Source of the DNA: Trichomonas vaginalis G3
Taxonomy: Eukaryota; Parabasalia; Trichomonadida; Trichomonadidae
NCBI RefSeq assembly: GCF_026262505.1
Contig: NC_067205.1
Span: 8,866,001 to 8,930,000 of the forward strand
Length of the DNA: 64,000 bases
Direction of reading: 5' to 3'
The notes under the pieces were generated by a model, which made no database searches, was not told the origin of the DNA, and saw nothing but the letters and a program-made list of their open reading frames with translations. The position numbers were made by a program, and so were the translations under genes. This document shows, piece after piece, positions 41,721-51,808 of the stretch (positions within the stretch are counted from its first letter, which is position 1; the number at the start of each line of letters is the position of its first letter).

Positions 41721-42040
41721 AAACCGTTTTCGTCAACGGAGACCCCCTCTATTTTTTTATTTTATTTAATAGTTACCGTTGGAAAACCGTTCCATCTCAA
41801 ATATTGAATGAACTATAAACGTTTTTTGTTTTCTATATATACTTTTTTGTCCAACGGTAAAACTTTTTACACAACGGTTTTTGAGAGTCGTCGCCGTTGA
41901 CTTTTTTTGTAGAGCACTCAAAATAGTATAACTTTGTCCGGACAAGTAAGGGTCTATCGTCGCTACAGGAAAAGTTACAGGCGTTCCAAGGAAGTATGCT
42001 TTGAGAAGCCTTTTTCCCTTATAGAATGACATAGGACGGT
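41721..42040. promoter_or_regulatory. Cluster of AACGGT/ACCGTT motifs between divergent genes
   Basis: Around seven AACGG or CCGTT motifs in both orientations lie here (near 41721, 41733, 41773, 41786, 41852, 41872, 41893). YAACNG is the core bound by Myb-type factors, which trichomonads have in large numbers. The cluster sits in the 470-bp space shared by the acidic-tail gene and the 1066-residue gene. Regulatory function is inference. An 88-codon minus-strand frame (41766-42032) crosses it, and I do not support it as a gene. Confidence 0.4.
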
Positions 42041-42132
42041 TATTTTACAAAACTGACAACACTTTGACCGAGTAGTTTTTTGTGCTGAACAAAAAGTGTC
42101 ATATAAACATATGTCAAAAACCGTTTTTTACT

Positions 42133-42138
42133 TCACTT
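42133..42138 (+). promoter_or_regulatory. Trichomonad initiator (Inr)
   Basis: TCACTT lies 3 bases before ATG 42142 and decides that start over an in-frame ATG at 42082. Confidence 0.65.
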
Positions 42139-42141
42139 AAA

Positions 42142-45100
42142 ATGCCACGTAAGCTACGTAAGAATATACGTAAGAGGAAGAGAGCATTGAAACATCCAAT
42201 AGTAAAACTGACACCACAACAACAGTTGCAACAACAAATGATGAATGACCCCACTATGTTGCAACAAATGTCAAGCAACCCTATGCTTTTAAACCGAGTT
42301 ATTGGTGCACAGAGTGGAGGTTTAAGAGCGGCACTTTTAGCGAAAATGGCAGGCTATGGTGGAGCTGCAGACGGAACAGCTTATAACCCTCAAAGTCAAA
42401 TGAATTTGAGTTCACTCAAAAATCAAATAACAGATGTCAAAAAGTCAAACATAGACATACAGAAACAAATAAGTGAAAACGAAAAGAAACTAGAATATGA
42501 CAGACACACAAAGAAACTCAATGAGTTAAACGTAGAGAAAAAGAAGAAAGAAGAACAACTGAAAGAACTAAGTACAGAGGAATATGCGAAAAAAGTGTCA
42601 GAAAAAGCAGCAGAAGTAGCAAAAATGGAACAAGATGTCATAAATTTGAAAAACCATACTACTCAATATAAAATACTGAAAGATGAAGAGATAAAACAAA
42701 AAGCCCTGAAGACATATATGGATAGCGATGAGTATAAAAAAGAAGTTGAAGCAAATGTAAAGGCAGAAAAACTTTTACAGTTGCAAAACCAAACCGTACA
42801 GTATGAAAACTTAGCACAAGAAAGTAAAAATAACGACGCGGCTATGCAAAAGGCAATGAAAAGCGCAGAATATATAAAAGCTAACAATGACTGGTTAGAT
42901 GCCCAAGCCAACGCTAAAGCAGCCCAACTCATAGGGTCAATAAGGACAAAAATACAAGCGGATGAAGATAGTTCAAATGAAGCTTTAACAAATGCTGACT
43001 TTAAGAACGCTTTCGAAGCTCTTCATAGTAAGGTGAAACAAGTGAACGACTTCTCATCTGGAAAGAAACTGAAGTCTGAAGGTTTCGACAAAGAGTTAAA
43101 AGAAGTAGCACAAAATATGACGAAAATAACAGATGCAGCAACGAGACAGGCAGTTCAAAGTGCCTATGACGCCGTTAGAGCAACTGTTGTGAAAAGTCAA
43201 GAAAAAGAGTTACAACAGACCAAAACAGACCTAGTAAATGCTTTCTTAAAAACGAAAAGTCAGGTAGGACATTACGCTGCAGATGGAACATATGTGCCAG
43301 CTGGTGGAACTTATATACCACCAAACCCTCCAAGAGAAGCACCTGCACCAGGACTACCTAGAACATTTACATCGTCACATGGACACAGACACAGGCATGC
43401 ACAACAACCAGCACAACAACCACCTCCACAACCAGCACAACAACCAACACAACAACCAGCACAGCAACCAACAGTTCAAAACCCTGCACAACAACAACCA
43501 CAAACAGAGCAAGGACATAAAAGAAGTAGAGAACAAGGAAACCAAGAATTCTTAAAAATGCTTAAAGAAGAGTGTGGTTTCCCAGATACTGTTGACTTTA
43601 GTGACAGATATAAAGAAGCTATTAGAAAGTTCAAGGATGGAAATACTGACCCGAACCTATTTAGCTTTATGGCTCAGCACCAAAACGGATATAATCTCAA
43701 ACCTGGAAAATACAAGCTCGCTAAGGGATATGATTTAATAGCATATCATCCAAATGACATGGATGAATTTACTCCGAGATATTTGATGTCAGAGCTAAAT
43801 GACAATTCAACTTTCGTCATGAAACGCGTAAAAAATAGAGACGGAACGAAAGAACAAAAGCTTATGAATGCGGATGACGTAGATAGGGAAATTGTTGAAA
43901 ACGGTCTCGGAATATATGAAATGCCAGCAGATGAGGTACAAGAAACTCCACAGGAAGAAGTTCAGATACAACCAGACATGGAAGAAATAGTTCAGCAACA
44001 ACAGCTAGAAGAGCCTGAAGGAAACGAACAAGTCCTTCCTTTGGAAACTAACTTCACAGAACTAGATGAAGATTTGGAACAGCCGAAAAATCTTGACCCT
44101 CAACAAGAGTATGCGGAGAATATGGAATATTTCCAAGAGTCTAAAAAAAATTCGGCTGACATAGTAGAAGAATATCGAAAAATGTTTGCCGACATACAAA
44201 AGACTCCAACATCAGATGAAAATATCCAGCATAGAATGGAAGAACTGAAAAAAAATGTACACAAATACAACAACCCTTTTTACTTACGAGCATTTAACGT
44301 TCAATCTTCGGATGAACTCGGTGAAAATAAAAGGTTAAATTTCAAGAAAACATATAGAAATGAAACATTGTTTAAAGTTCATTCAGAACCTAACCAAGAT
44401 GGAAACAAACCTACTTTTGTTTCTGCAGACGATGGAACTACAATGAGATGGGGTCATAAAGCTAATCCGGATAGGTGGTTCATAAACTTACAACCACAAT
44501 TCCAAGAAGTTGTAGACGCAATGGAAGTCAATGGTGAACCAGATATAGCTGGTATTTTCAGCGCGGCTTTAATGCCATTGAAAGATATGAAAGATGCAGA
44601 TATTTTGGACCAGTATGAAATGAACATGGCTGATGGAAATATAACACCTGACGTTCTAGAACATTTATCTCAAAGAACTACACAGAACCATAAAGATGGT
44701 ATATTTGGTGAAGAGTTTAGAAAGAAAGTTAGGGAGAGAGAAGGAAGAGAACCTATTGTACATGACCTTGCAAACGAAAGTTTACAAAATGTCATAAAAA
44801 CTTACTTTGCAGACGATGAATCGAGAAGGGATGAATATTTAAGAAAACTCAAATGGACAGTACCAAATGAAATGTTAGTATTGAAAAACATGTTCCTTGA
44901 CAAAATAAAACCAACTACAGAAATAAACGACGCAAGACTGAAAGATTGGGTAAAAGCTTTCCCATTCACAAAAGATATAGTTGGTAACATGGAAAGAAAA
45001 CCAGAATGGCTACAAAAACATATATTTGGAAACGAGCTTATTCCATATGGACAGGCACTGTTTGAAGCGCTTGAACCGGAAACTCAGGAAAGAGTCATGC

Positions 45101-45342
45101 AAACAATACGCGAAGACTCAAATACAGACTATGACAAACTCTTTCTAGGATATAGGTTACCTGAGATGGGCGACCAGAGCCAAAAGGCAAAAAGGACATG
45201 GGAAATTTGCAACATACTAGATGAACATAATGCAAAGATGCAACAACTTCAAGCAGAGGGCAATGAAGGAAAAAGAAGAGTTAAAAACTCAGTCAGGAAG
45301 AAAGTAAAGCTTGGTCGGAGTGGGTTCTATTATGACATATAA
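42142..45342 (+). CDS. Large coiled-coil, Gln/Pro-rich protein, 1066 aa
   Basis: No family is recognised. The very basic N-terminus (PRKLRKNIRKRKRALKH) is followed by a Gln/Met-rich stretch. A long charged coiled coil spans roughly residues 100-390, built of Lys/Glu/Gln heptads. A linker of Pro, Gln and Ala repeats lies near residues 415-475 (QQPAQQPPPQPAQQPTQQ), and two globular-looking regions near 480-620 and 720-1060 follow. It lies directly upstream of the major capsid gene, with only 32 bases between, so a structural or scaffold role, or a core protein binding DNA through its basic N-terminus, is likely; that is inference. ATG 42142 is chosen because of the initiator just before it. The matching part of copy B is 18340-21675. 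Confidence 0.82.
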   Translation: MPRKLRKNIRKRKRALKHPIVKLTPQQQLQQQMMNDPTMLQQMSSNPMLLNRVIGAQSGGLRAALLAKMAGYGGAADGTAYNPQSQMNLSSLKNQITDVKKSNIDIQKQISENEKKLEYDRHTKKLNELNVEKKKKEEQLKELSTEEYAKKVSEKAAEVAKMEQDVINLKNHTTQYKILKDEEIKQKALKTYMDSDEYKKEVEANVKAEKLLQLQNQTVQYENLAQESKNNDAAMQKAMKSAEYIKANNDWLDAQANAKAAQLIGSIRTKIQADEDSSNEALTNADFKNAFEALHSKVKQVNDFSSGKKLKSEGFDKELKEVAQNMTKITDAATRQAVQSAYDAVRATVVKSQEKELQQTKTDLVNAFLKTKSQVGHYAADGTYVPAGGTYIPPNPPREAPAPGLPRTFTSSHGHRHRHAQQPAQQPPPQPAQQPTQQPAQQPTVQNPAQQQPQTEQGHKRSREQGNQEFLKMLKEECGFPDTVDFSDRYKEAIRKFKDGNTDPNLFSFMAQHQNGYNLKPGKYKLAKGYDLIAYHPNDMDEFTPRYLMSELNDNSTFVMKRVKNRDGTKEQKLMNADDVDREIVENGLGIYEMPADEVQETPQEEVQIQPDMEEIVQQQQLEEPEGNEQVLPLETNFTELDEDLEQPKNLDPQQEYAENMEYFQESKKNSADIVEEYRKMFADIQKTPTSDENIQHRMEELKKNVHKYNNPFYLRAFNVQSSDELGENKRLNFKKTYRNETLFKVHSEPNQDGNKPTFVSADDGTTMRWGHKANPDRWFINLQPQFQEVVDAMEVNGEPDIAGIFSAALMPLKDMKDADILDQYEMNMADGNITPDVLEHLSQRTTQNHKDGIFGEEFRKKVREREGREPIVHDLANESLQNVIKTYFADDESRRDEYLRKLKWTVPNEMLVLKNMFLDKIKPTTEINDARLKDWVKAFPFTKDIVGNMERKPEWLQKHIFGNELIPYGQALFEALEPETQERVMQTIREDSNTDYDKLFLGYRLPEMGDQSQKAKRTWEICNILDEHNAKMQQLQAEGNEGKRRVKNSVRKKVKLGRSGFYYDI

Positions 45343-45374
45343 ATCCAACTATTCTATATTTTTACTCATATGAA

Positions 45375-46982
45375 ATGTACGCCGCTCAGAATATAACGCC
45401 AACAGTTTTGGATGCCATGAATGGAAATGTTTCCGAATGGTATAACGAATGCGACAATGCCATTAGAAGGTCAGAAATAGTTCCTGGAACTTACGAATAT
45501 ACAACTGCTGTTTCTTATGGAAACGTAGGTGAGTTTGGAGAAGGTTCTTCAACAACAGTAGATATTGCTTGCGACAGGTTTCATATAATTTCTATTGACA
45601 ACTCTTTCTTATACGTGGAACAAGACATTGAAATAAAACCTTCTGCCAAGTTGTCTGACAAGAAAGGTTGCAATGGAATTTTCTATGTCGGATACCAATA
45701 TGCTCCAGAAGTTTTCATGGGATATAAGATATATTCTAACTCTGACTTAGTTCAAACAGTAACATGGGCAAACTATGAATGGTTCGCTTTGAGAAACTCA
45801 GTACAACCACAAGCTAGAGAACAAACAGACCAGTATGCCACCATTGAGAAAATAAGAAGACTTGACCCTAACGTTCCAGGAGTTTATGTTGACCTTTCTG
45901 GACAAACTGCAGCAGCAGTAACCAAAGTAAAACTGAAACTTAGAGTTCCTTTGTCATCTTTCCTCATCTTCAGGTTTTTAAGATACTTGCCAAACTGGGC
46001 AGGAAAAATTTCTATCGAACTTACTCCAAGCAAAAATAACTTAGTCATTGCACCAACACAAGACCCATTCACTCTTACAGAAGTAGTGGGAACAAATAAA
46101 ATGTCATTCGCCGACTTTTGCAAAAACAAAGTTGACTTAGACTTTGGTTTCTCAAACCTCAACACTGAAGTAAACTATTATTTCAATGCTGCTGGAGATG
46201 CTTGGGACCCAGTTAAGTTCACATGCGAAAAGTTTGAATGCAAGAGAATAGAAAGCAGACTTGCAGTCTATATGTTGGACCCAGATATTTCAAATGCTTT
46301 AGCTGCCAAATATATTGCAGTTCCACTTATGTTCCCTATACACCAAATATCTGTCAAAGACTTTGCAGGTGAAGTTGGAAACCAAAGTGCTGACCCAGGT
46401 GCAAGAACAGATATTGCTTTAACAACTGCAATGAAACATGCAGATACTATGTTTGTACTGTTCAGACGAACTATAAATGACTATTCTTGCTTCTACAACC
46501 CTGGTATTAAATACCATATAAACATAGATGGCAAATATTATCCAAGAGAAGAATATTCTACAGTTGAGGATATGAGGTCATACAACTTGACATTAGATGC
46601 TATGAACTTTAACAACAACTTCACAACAACCATTAACCCTGAAATGCAAAGTTCTATTATGCCATATGTGAAAGTATGGACTCATACAGGAGGTCAAAAA
46701 ACTCAATATACAAATGGAGACCGTTCAAACTTTTGGCTTGGCATTCCATTTGCTGACTCAGAAGACTTTATGGGTGGTATTTCAACTGTTGGTACAGTTC
46801 AAATACAATATACTGGTGACAGAGACGGTCCAGATGAATTGAGAGCAAAGAAGTTTACAAAACCAATAGCACTTTTCACGGAAGATGCTCTTTTGAAGAT
46901 TCGTTCGATGAAACCTGCTGGGGCTCCTCAGATTGGCATAACGACAGCTTCCATCGAGCAGATTTTGGCAGCAGGTCAGTAA
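45375..46982 (+). CDS. Major capsid protein, 535 aa
   Basis: This is the candidate double jelly-roll major capsid protein of the Maverick, which would form the trimeric hexons of the icosahedral shell. Evidence: length 535, which suits the family; a beta-rich sequence without enzyme motifs; strand pairs separated by loops, for example VKLKLRVPLSSFLIFRF followed by LPNWAGKISIELTP, the pattern seen near the middle of such proteins; and a place beside the packaging genes. The C-terminal 285 residues recur at the left edge of the window. It overlaps the minus-strand gene at 46876-47295 by 107 bases at its 3' end. The fold is inferred from family knowledge, as no short signature exists. Confidence 0.78.
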   Translation: MYAAQNITPTVLDAMNGNVSEWYNECDNAIRRSEIVPGTYEYTTAVSYGNVGEFGEGSSTTVDIACDRFHIISIDNSFLYVEQDIEIKPSAKLSDKKGCNGIFYVGYQYAPEVFMGYKIYSNSDLVQTVTWANYEWFALRNSVQPQAREQTDQYATIEKIRRLDPNVPGVYVDLSGQTAAAVTKVKLKLRVPLSSFLIFRFLRYLPNWAGKISIELTPSKNNLVIAPTQDPFTLTEVVGTNKMSFADFCKNKVDLDFGFSNLNTEVNYYFNAAGDAWDPVKFTCEKFECKRIESRLAVYMLDPDISNALAAKYIAVPLMFPIHQISVKDFAGEVGNQSADPGARTDIALTTAMKHADTMFVLFRRTINDYSCFYNPGIKYHINIDGKYYPREEYSTVEDMRSYNLTLDAMNFNNNFTTTINPEMQSSIMPYVKVWTHTGGQKTQYTNGDRSNFWLGIPFADSEDFMGGISTVGTVQIQYTGDRDGPDELRAKKFTKPIALFTEDALLKIRSMKPAGAPQIGITTASIEQILAAGQ

Positions 46983-47295
46983 GTTGTTCTTGAACTGACT
47001 TCTCTCCGTCAAATATTGACAGTACGCCAGTTTTGACATAATATTGTAAGATAAACTTTCCTTTAGAAATATCGGTCAGTTTTGTTGTTATATTTTTGTC
47101 TGCTTCAAGAACTTTCACCATTTCAGTTATACCAACTTTCTTTGCTTTATGAAAATATTTTGGTTCAGCAAATATTGCTATTCTATAACATTTTCCATTG
47201 TTTGTATAAAGAACTATTCTGTCAATGAACTTGTATTGTTTGTGTGTGTAAACTTTGTTCTGCTTCAATTCGAAGAGATACTCAAATACGTCCAT
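46876..47295 (-). CDS. Small hypothetical protein, 139 aa (copy C)
   Basis: Identical to the gene at 754-1173, with the same tail-to-tail overlap with the capsid gene. Confidence 0.55.
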   Translation of the reverse strand: MDVFEYLFELKQNKVYTHKQYKFIDRIVLYTNNGKCYRIAIFAEPKYFHKAKKVGITEMVKVLEADKNITTKLTDISKGKFILQYYVKTGVLSIFDGEKSVQEQLTDLLPKSARWKLSLCQSEEPQQVSSNESSKEHLP

Positions 47296-47313
47296 CTTTT
47301 TATTCTAAGTAAA

Positions 47314-47895
47314 ATGTCATTTCCGAAAAATAGAAGCGTAAGTGTTTCAAAAGGTTTAATGGCGATGGCAGATGTGAAGTTAAATTCACCAACTCAAACA
47401 AACAGTCAAAGTGTTGTTGTCAATGTCAAAGAAAGAGATGTTGAAGTGGGGAAACCATACGAAGACGAAGATGGTATAACAATAGTTCCTGTAAAAGAAC
47501 AACCAACATACCCTGAAGTTAGCAGAGACTTAAGTTCTGTTGCAGATATTCGAAACGACTACCAACAACTTAAAGACAAACTTAAAACTCAGGAGAAGAT
47601 TTGTCAAGCTTTGGGTATAATGTTAAACTTGGTCGAACACAACCCTGTAAAAGTGAACTCATATGTCATCGCACCTCATGAAGTTTTGAAAGAACTATTG
47701 AAACTTTTGACAGAGGCAGACGATATAAACATCAAAGAAATAGAACCCGACATTGCTTGCTGTGGTGTTTCATACAATGTCATTGACAAGATATACGTTA
47801 TGAAAGGAGGTGAAACGTTGAACTTAAAATATAGTTTCCCAGACGTCATAAAAATATTTGACGACCACAACATTTCATTAAAATTTACTTGCTAA
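47314..47895 (+). CDS. Hypothetical virion-block protein, 193 aa (copy C)
   Basis: Identical to the gene at 1192-1773, described there. Confidence 0.7.
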   Translation: MSFPKNRSVSVSKGLMAMADVKLNSPTQTNSQSVVVNVKERDVEVGKPYEDEDGITIVPVKEQPTYPEVSRDLSSVADIRNDYQQLKDKLKTQEKICQALGIMLNLVEHNPVKVNSYVIAPHEVLKELLKLLTEADDINIKEIEPDIACCGVSYNVIDKIYVMKGGETLNLKYSFPDVIKIFDDHNISLKFTC

Positions 47896-47899
47896 GTAA

Positions 47900-48688
47900 A
47901 TGGCAGAAGACATAGTGGTTTATACTATTACGACTAAAAACCCTGAGTCATATAATTCTATAACAACAAACTTACAAAGTCCTCAAGGACGATATTGTAA
48001 ACTAACCTTAAACACAATGACGACTAAAGCCTGTTTTGCTCTTTTGACACCAGAAGACTTTATTGTTGTGAATGGTAAAAAATACTCCTTTGAAGATACT
48101 TACTCAGATATACCACCAACAGGTTTTGTTGACTTATTTAATACTTTACGTACGAGTGTAACATGTGCTGCAACTAGAGCAGGTTTCATTATGTTTGGAT
48201 GTCCGACTGAGTTTACTATAAACGATATGAGCTATAATACAAAACTTATTTCTGGTTTTTACTACCAACAGTTTCCTATAACAGGAAAAGGTGTCATACA
48301 AGGAATGTCTATTCCATTGACATTAAGCACACCAATCTTATATATTGTTTCAAACTTAGGTTCAAAGTGTTATTCGAATGTCGACAGAAACTATTATGAC
48401 CAAAAGATACTTATGCGTATAAACAATACTTTCTCTGCTGGTTTGCCTATTGTTCATTCGAATGCAGAATTTTCAACCTTAGTGAACTCAAACACTTTGG
48501 CAAGTATAACGTTGACATTAGTTGACGCAAACTTTGTTCCTGTAAAACTTTTATGTCCTATGTATTTGTCAATGACGGCAGAAAGTTTCGAATTGGAAGA
48601 TGCAACTGGTGAAAGTATTGTATTACAAGAACAACTTCAACAACAAATAGCTCAAGAACAACAAATGGAACAACAAAGTCAAGAATAA
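47900..48688 (+). CDS. Candidate minor capsid (penton) protein, 262 aa (copy C)
   Basis: Identical to the gene at 1778-2566, described there. Starts 4 bases after the stop of its upstream neighbour. Confidence 0.6.
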   Translation: MAEDIVVYTITTKNPESYNSITTNLQSPQGRYCKLTLNTMTTKACFALLTPEDFIVVNGKKYSFEDTYSDIPPTGFVDLFNTLRTSVTCAATRAGFIMFGCPTEFTINDMSYNTKLISGFYYQQFPITGKGVIQGMSIPLTLSTPILYIVSNLGSKCYSNVDRNYYDQKILMRINNTFSAGLPIVHSNAEFSTLVNSNTLASITLTLVDANFVPVKLLCPMYLSMTAESFELEDATGESIVLQEQLQQQIAQEQQMEQQSQE

Positions 48689-48716
48689 AAATAATATTTT
48701 TTTTATTTTTATAAAA

Positions 48717-49952
48717 ATGTACAGAATAGATGTTTCAGATTTTTATGACTTCCAAGCCTTCAGAAATATGTGTCCATTTAGAGACTATAACAAAGCAGTC
48801 GAGAATTTGAAACGTTTAGTCATTTATGTCGACTCTGCCCCAGAATGTTATGTCATGAAAGAATGGGATGTTGTCTTTAACAAACCTAAAGCGACAATAG
48901 TTTCAGAACAAGAATGTAGACAGAAACTTAAGAAAATAAAAGTTGTACAAGTTGGAATGAAGATGTTAGATGCTTGGGATATCTTATTGTCAAAGTTAGA
49001 AGATTTTTCAGTTCGAGGTATAAAGTTCTATACACCTTCTCCAAACTTCTATTCTATCTTCACTGGATATAAATACGAACAAGTAGAATGGAAAGAAAAT
49101 ATTATAGAAGCTTGGTTAGACCATGTCAAAGAAATTATATGCAATGGAAACGAAAAGGTTTATGAGTATATCTTATGTTGGTTTGCAAACATCTTACAAC
49201 ATCCAAGTGCTAAAAATGAAACTGCTCTCATTATAATTGGAAAACAAGGAACAGGTAAGAATACTTTCTTTACAGATATTTTGTGCAAACTATTAGAAGG
49301 TTATTCGAACCCTAATATGACAAACTTAGAAAACATCTGTGGCAAGTTTAACTCCTCAATTGAGAATATGAAACTTATAGTTTGCAATGAACTTCAAAGT
49401 ATAGATACAACAAAAGTTTTAAACTCAGATGCTTTGAAGAGTCTTATAACAGATAAAGTTGGAGTTGTTGAAAGAAAGTATAAAGACTCAAGAGTTTGTG
49501 AGAATGTTGCAAACTTCATTATGGTTTCAAACAATACTGTTCCGATGAAGTTAGAAAGTTCTGACAGAAGATATGTAGTTGTCAGAACGTCAGATTCTCA
49601 TATGCAAGATACAGAATATTTTGACGACTTAGCAGAAACTTTGACATCTGACTTTTACAACCACTTGTTCTCATATTTCATGACATTAGATATTTCTAAG
49701 TTCAATCCAAGACAAATTCCACATACCGAAGAAAGACAAACATTGTTAGAAGCAAACAAGAGTGTATATGAACTGTTTATAGATGAGACTAACTTTGAGT
49801 GTTTAGATGAAAGGTCATTGTACGATTCGTATAAACAATATTGTCAAGAATATGGTTATATGGCAGCGTCTAAACGAACATTCTTGGCAAATGTCAAAAG
49901 TCTTTTAGATGTTCAGAACGGCGTATATACAAAGAAAAATTTTTATGAGTAA
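48717..49952 (+). CDS. SF3/D5-type replicative helicase, 411 aa
   Basis: This is a superfamily 3 helicase of the D5/primase-associated kind, a hexameric motor that unwinds the element's DNA during its own replication. Walker A is IIGKQGTGKNTFF (near residues 172-184). Walker B lies in LIVCNELQSID (near 215-225), and motif C with the Asn sensor in NFIMVSNNTVPM (near 262-273). The Arg-finger region is ESSDRRYVVV (near 276-285). The N-terminal 150 residues lack a recognisable primase active site. A C-terminal helical domain of about 90 residues (YDSYKQYCQEYGYMAASKRT) resembles the winged-helix end of D5-type proteins. The partner polymerase is at 57346-59499. Confidence 0.88.
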   Translation: MYRIDVSDFYDFQAFRNMCPFRDYNKAVENLKRLVIYVDSAPECYVMKEWDVVFNKPKATIVSEQECRQKLKKIKVVQVGMKMLDAWDILLSKLEDFSVRGIKFYTPSPNFYSIFTGYKYEQVEWKENIIEAWLDHVKEIICNGNEKVYEYILCWFANILQHPSAKNETALIIIGKQGTGKNTFFTDILCKLLEGYSNPNMTNLENICGKFNSSIENMKLIVCNELQSIDTTKVLNSDALKSLITDKVGVVERKYKDSRVCENVANFIMVSNNTVPMKLESSDRRYVVVRTSDSHMQDTEYFDDLAETLTSDFYNHLFSYFMTLDISKFNPRQIPHTEERQTLLEANKSVYELFIDETNFECLDERSLYDSYKQYCQEYGYMAASKRTFLANVKSLLDVQNGVYTKKNFYE

Positions 49953-49988
49953 ATTTTAAAAAAAATATTTTTTTATCCGATAGAAAAG

Positions 49989-50155
49989 ATGACGAAATAT
50001 ATTTCAGTCAACAAATATATGTCAGGACTTAAAGAAGAACTAGACCCATTCGCTTATTTGAATGTTTACTTCTACCATTTTGAAAAGTCTTCATTCAGCA
50101 AAGTTTGGAACATCGAACCAGTTAAGTTTGCTATTGTGACTAAAAATGGTGCGAA
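49989..50155 (+). CDS. 139-aa hypothetical gene, 5' part up to the gap (copy C)
   Basis: The first 55 residues match the gene at 3867-4286 exactly; the rest lies in the assembly gap. Confidence 0.7.
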
Positions 50156-50255
50156 NNNNNNNNNNNNNNNNNNNNNNNNNNNNNNNNNNNNNNNNNNNNN
50201 NNNNNNNNNNNNNNNNNNNNNNNNNNNNNNNNNNNNNNNNNNNNNNNNNNNNNNN
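50156..50255. other. Assembly gap, 100 N
   Basis: A run of exactly 100 N, the usual placeholder for a gap of unknown size. In copy A the same flanks are 486 bases apart (4034-4519). The hidden stretch there is the Lys/Glu-rich low-complexity coding sequence, which explains why it failed to assemble. Confidence 0.97.
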
Positions 50256-50521
50256 AGAACAGCGCATGTGTCTTCTTTGCATTCTAAGAACTTTTGTTGG
50301 ACTTCATCTTTCCAATCGGTGTCATCTCTGTCAACAAGTCTGTCATTGACAAATTTTAAGACTGCTCTGCTTAATGTTTTATGGTTCTTGTCATATTCCC
50401 AGAAACAGAACTTTAGAACAAATTCACCTTTCTTGTTTACACTATGTAAGATTTTATGGTCGACAGATGTTTTGCTGTCAAAAAGCTTGTCTCGAATATA
50501 GATAGCGAAATCGCTAGACAT
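50256..50521 (-). CDS. Lys/Glu-rich gene, N-terminal part up to the gap (copy C)
   Basis: The first 88 residues match the gene at 4303-4785; the low-complexity tail lies in the assembly gap. Confidence 0.7.
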
Positions 50522-50557
50522 TTTCTAAAAGATAAAAATTTTAATTTTTCTAAAAAT

Positions 50558-51433
50558 ATGTTAGAAAAAAAGTTTGCTGACATTGACAAGAAATTTGAGA
50601 ATGTTTTAAACAAGAACAAGAGGAAGTTAGAAAATGCTCAGATAAAGCCTATACATGACAAGTTCTTATTTGCTCAGAATGGTATAACAGGTCTAATTGC
50701 ACCACCTGGGTCGGGTAAGACTTTCACTTATCTTAAAATGGCTGCACAACAACAAGAACTAGATGAGAAGAACCCATTCTATGAGTTAGTTGTTATTTGT
50801 TCGACTTCTGGTCAATTTGACCAAACCGTCAATTCGTTCAAAGATATTATAAAGAAGTCTAAGTTAGTATGTATAAAGGATACTGAGTTGTTAGATTGGA
50901 TAAAGAAGTACCAAAGAAGAGTTTTGAAGTATAATGCTATAAATGAGTATATAAATTCGAAGTTTAAAGACCCAAATGAGGAAATGCAGAGAATATTAGA
51001 GAAGAAACACTTCAGAAACAAACAGAAAGAGATAGAATACATTTCGAAGAAATTGCAATCTTACGATTGGAAAACGTACCCTCATAGATGTCTTCTTATC
51101 TTAGATGACTTTGCTTCTCATCCTTTGTTAAAGAACAGAGAACAAGATATGTGTCGAATTCTTAAGAAGCTCAGACACTTTAACATCTCAGTCGTAATAT
51201 GTGTACAGACAGCAAAGAGTTTAAGTAAGGATGTTAAAAGAATACTTACTGACATTATACTTTTCCCCGGATTGTCCGAAGACGATTTCATGGAACTTAT
51301 GAAAGAGTCCATGGCAGGTAAGTTTGACAGACATGAACTATGGGAGAAGTACAAAGTCATACAAGACCCTCATACTTCTTTCAGAATTCATATCTACGCA
51401 AACAAAGTTCAAATTGTAAAAAGTCAAGCTTGA
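50558..51433 (+). CDS. A32-like genome-packaging ATPase, 291 aa
   Basis: This is an FtsK/HerA-superfamily ATPase of the A32 type, which drives element DNA into the capsid. Walker A is GLIAPPGSGKTFTY (near residues 45-58). Walker B is CLLILDDFASHP (near 177-188), and the sensor-type Gln follows in ISVVICVQTAKSL (near 208-220). The N-terminal 40 residues form a charged helix. Length is usual for the family. I chose the ATG at 50558, since an earlier in-frame ATG lies within the divergent gene. Its last residues and stop lie in a 37-bp segment duplicated at 53022-53058, the edge of the nested unit. Confidence 0.87.
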   Translation: MLEKKFADIDKKFENVLNKNKRKLENAQIKPIHDKFLFAQNGITGLIAPPGSGKTFTYLKMAAQQQELDEKNPFYELVVICSTSGQFDQTVNSFKDIIKKSKLVCIKDTELLDWIKKYQRRVLKYNAINEYINSKFKDPNEEMQRILEKKHFRNKQKEIEYISKKLQSYDWKTYPHRCLLILDDFASHPLLKNREQDMCRILKKLRHFNISVVICVQTAKSLSKDVKRILTDIILFPGLSEDDFMELMKESMAGKFDRHELWEKYKVIQDPHTSFRIHIYANKVQIVKSQA

Positions 51434-51606
51434 AAAATAAATGGTTCATTTACTCTGCTTGTTTGAAGTTGTCAAAATACTCTGTTATTTTTCACGATTT
51501 TCATAGAGTTTTAGGCTAGACCGATAAAATCCGGTCTAGAGAAATTTCACGATTTTCATACGGAATCTCTTCTCTCGGTTCTCCGAGGGAAGCAAGCATA
51601 TGAGGA

Positions 51607-51802
51607 AATTCATGAAATTTCATACGGAATTCAGCAAAAATAATGTTTATGTTAGAATGTTAGATCTAACATGTTTTCTAACATGTTTTCTAACATGGTC
51701 TAAAACATACAAAATTCATGAAATTTCATACGGAATTCAATAAAAATAATGTTTATGTTAGAATGTTAGATCTAACATGTTTTCTAACATGTTTTCTAAC
51801 AT
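51607..51802 (+). repeat. Left pair of palindromic repeat units (copy C)
   Basis: Counterpart of 5871-6066; contains the palindrome ATGTTAGATCTAACAT twice. Confidence 0.85.
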
Positions 51803-51808
51803 AACTAT

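Noticed and set aside
41766-42032. 88-codon minus-strand frame
   Set aside because: It covers the motif-rich divergent promoter space, has no initiator near its start, and no recognisable protein features.
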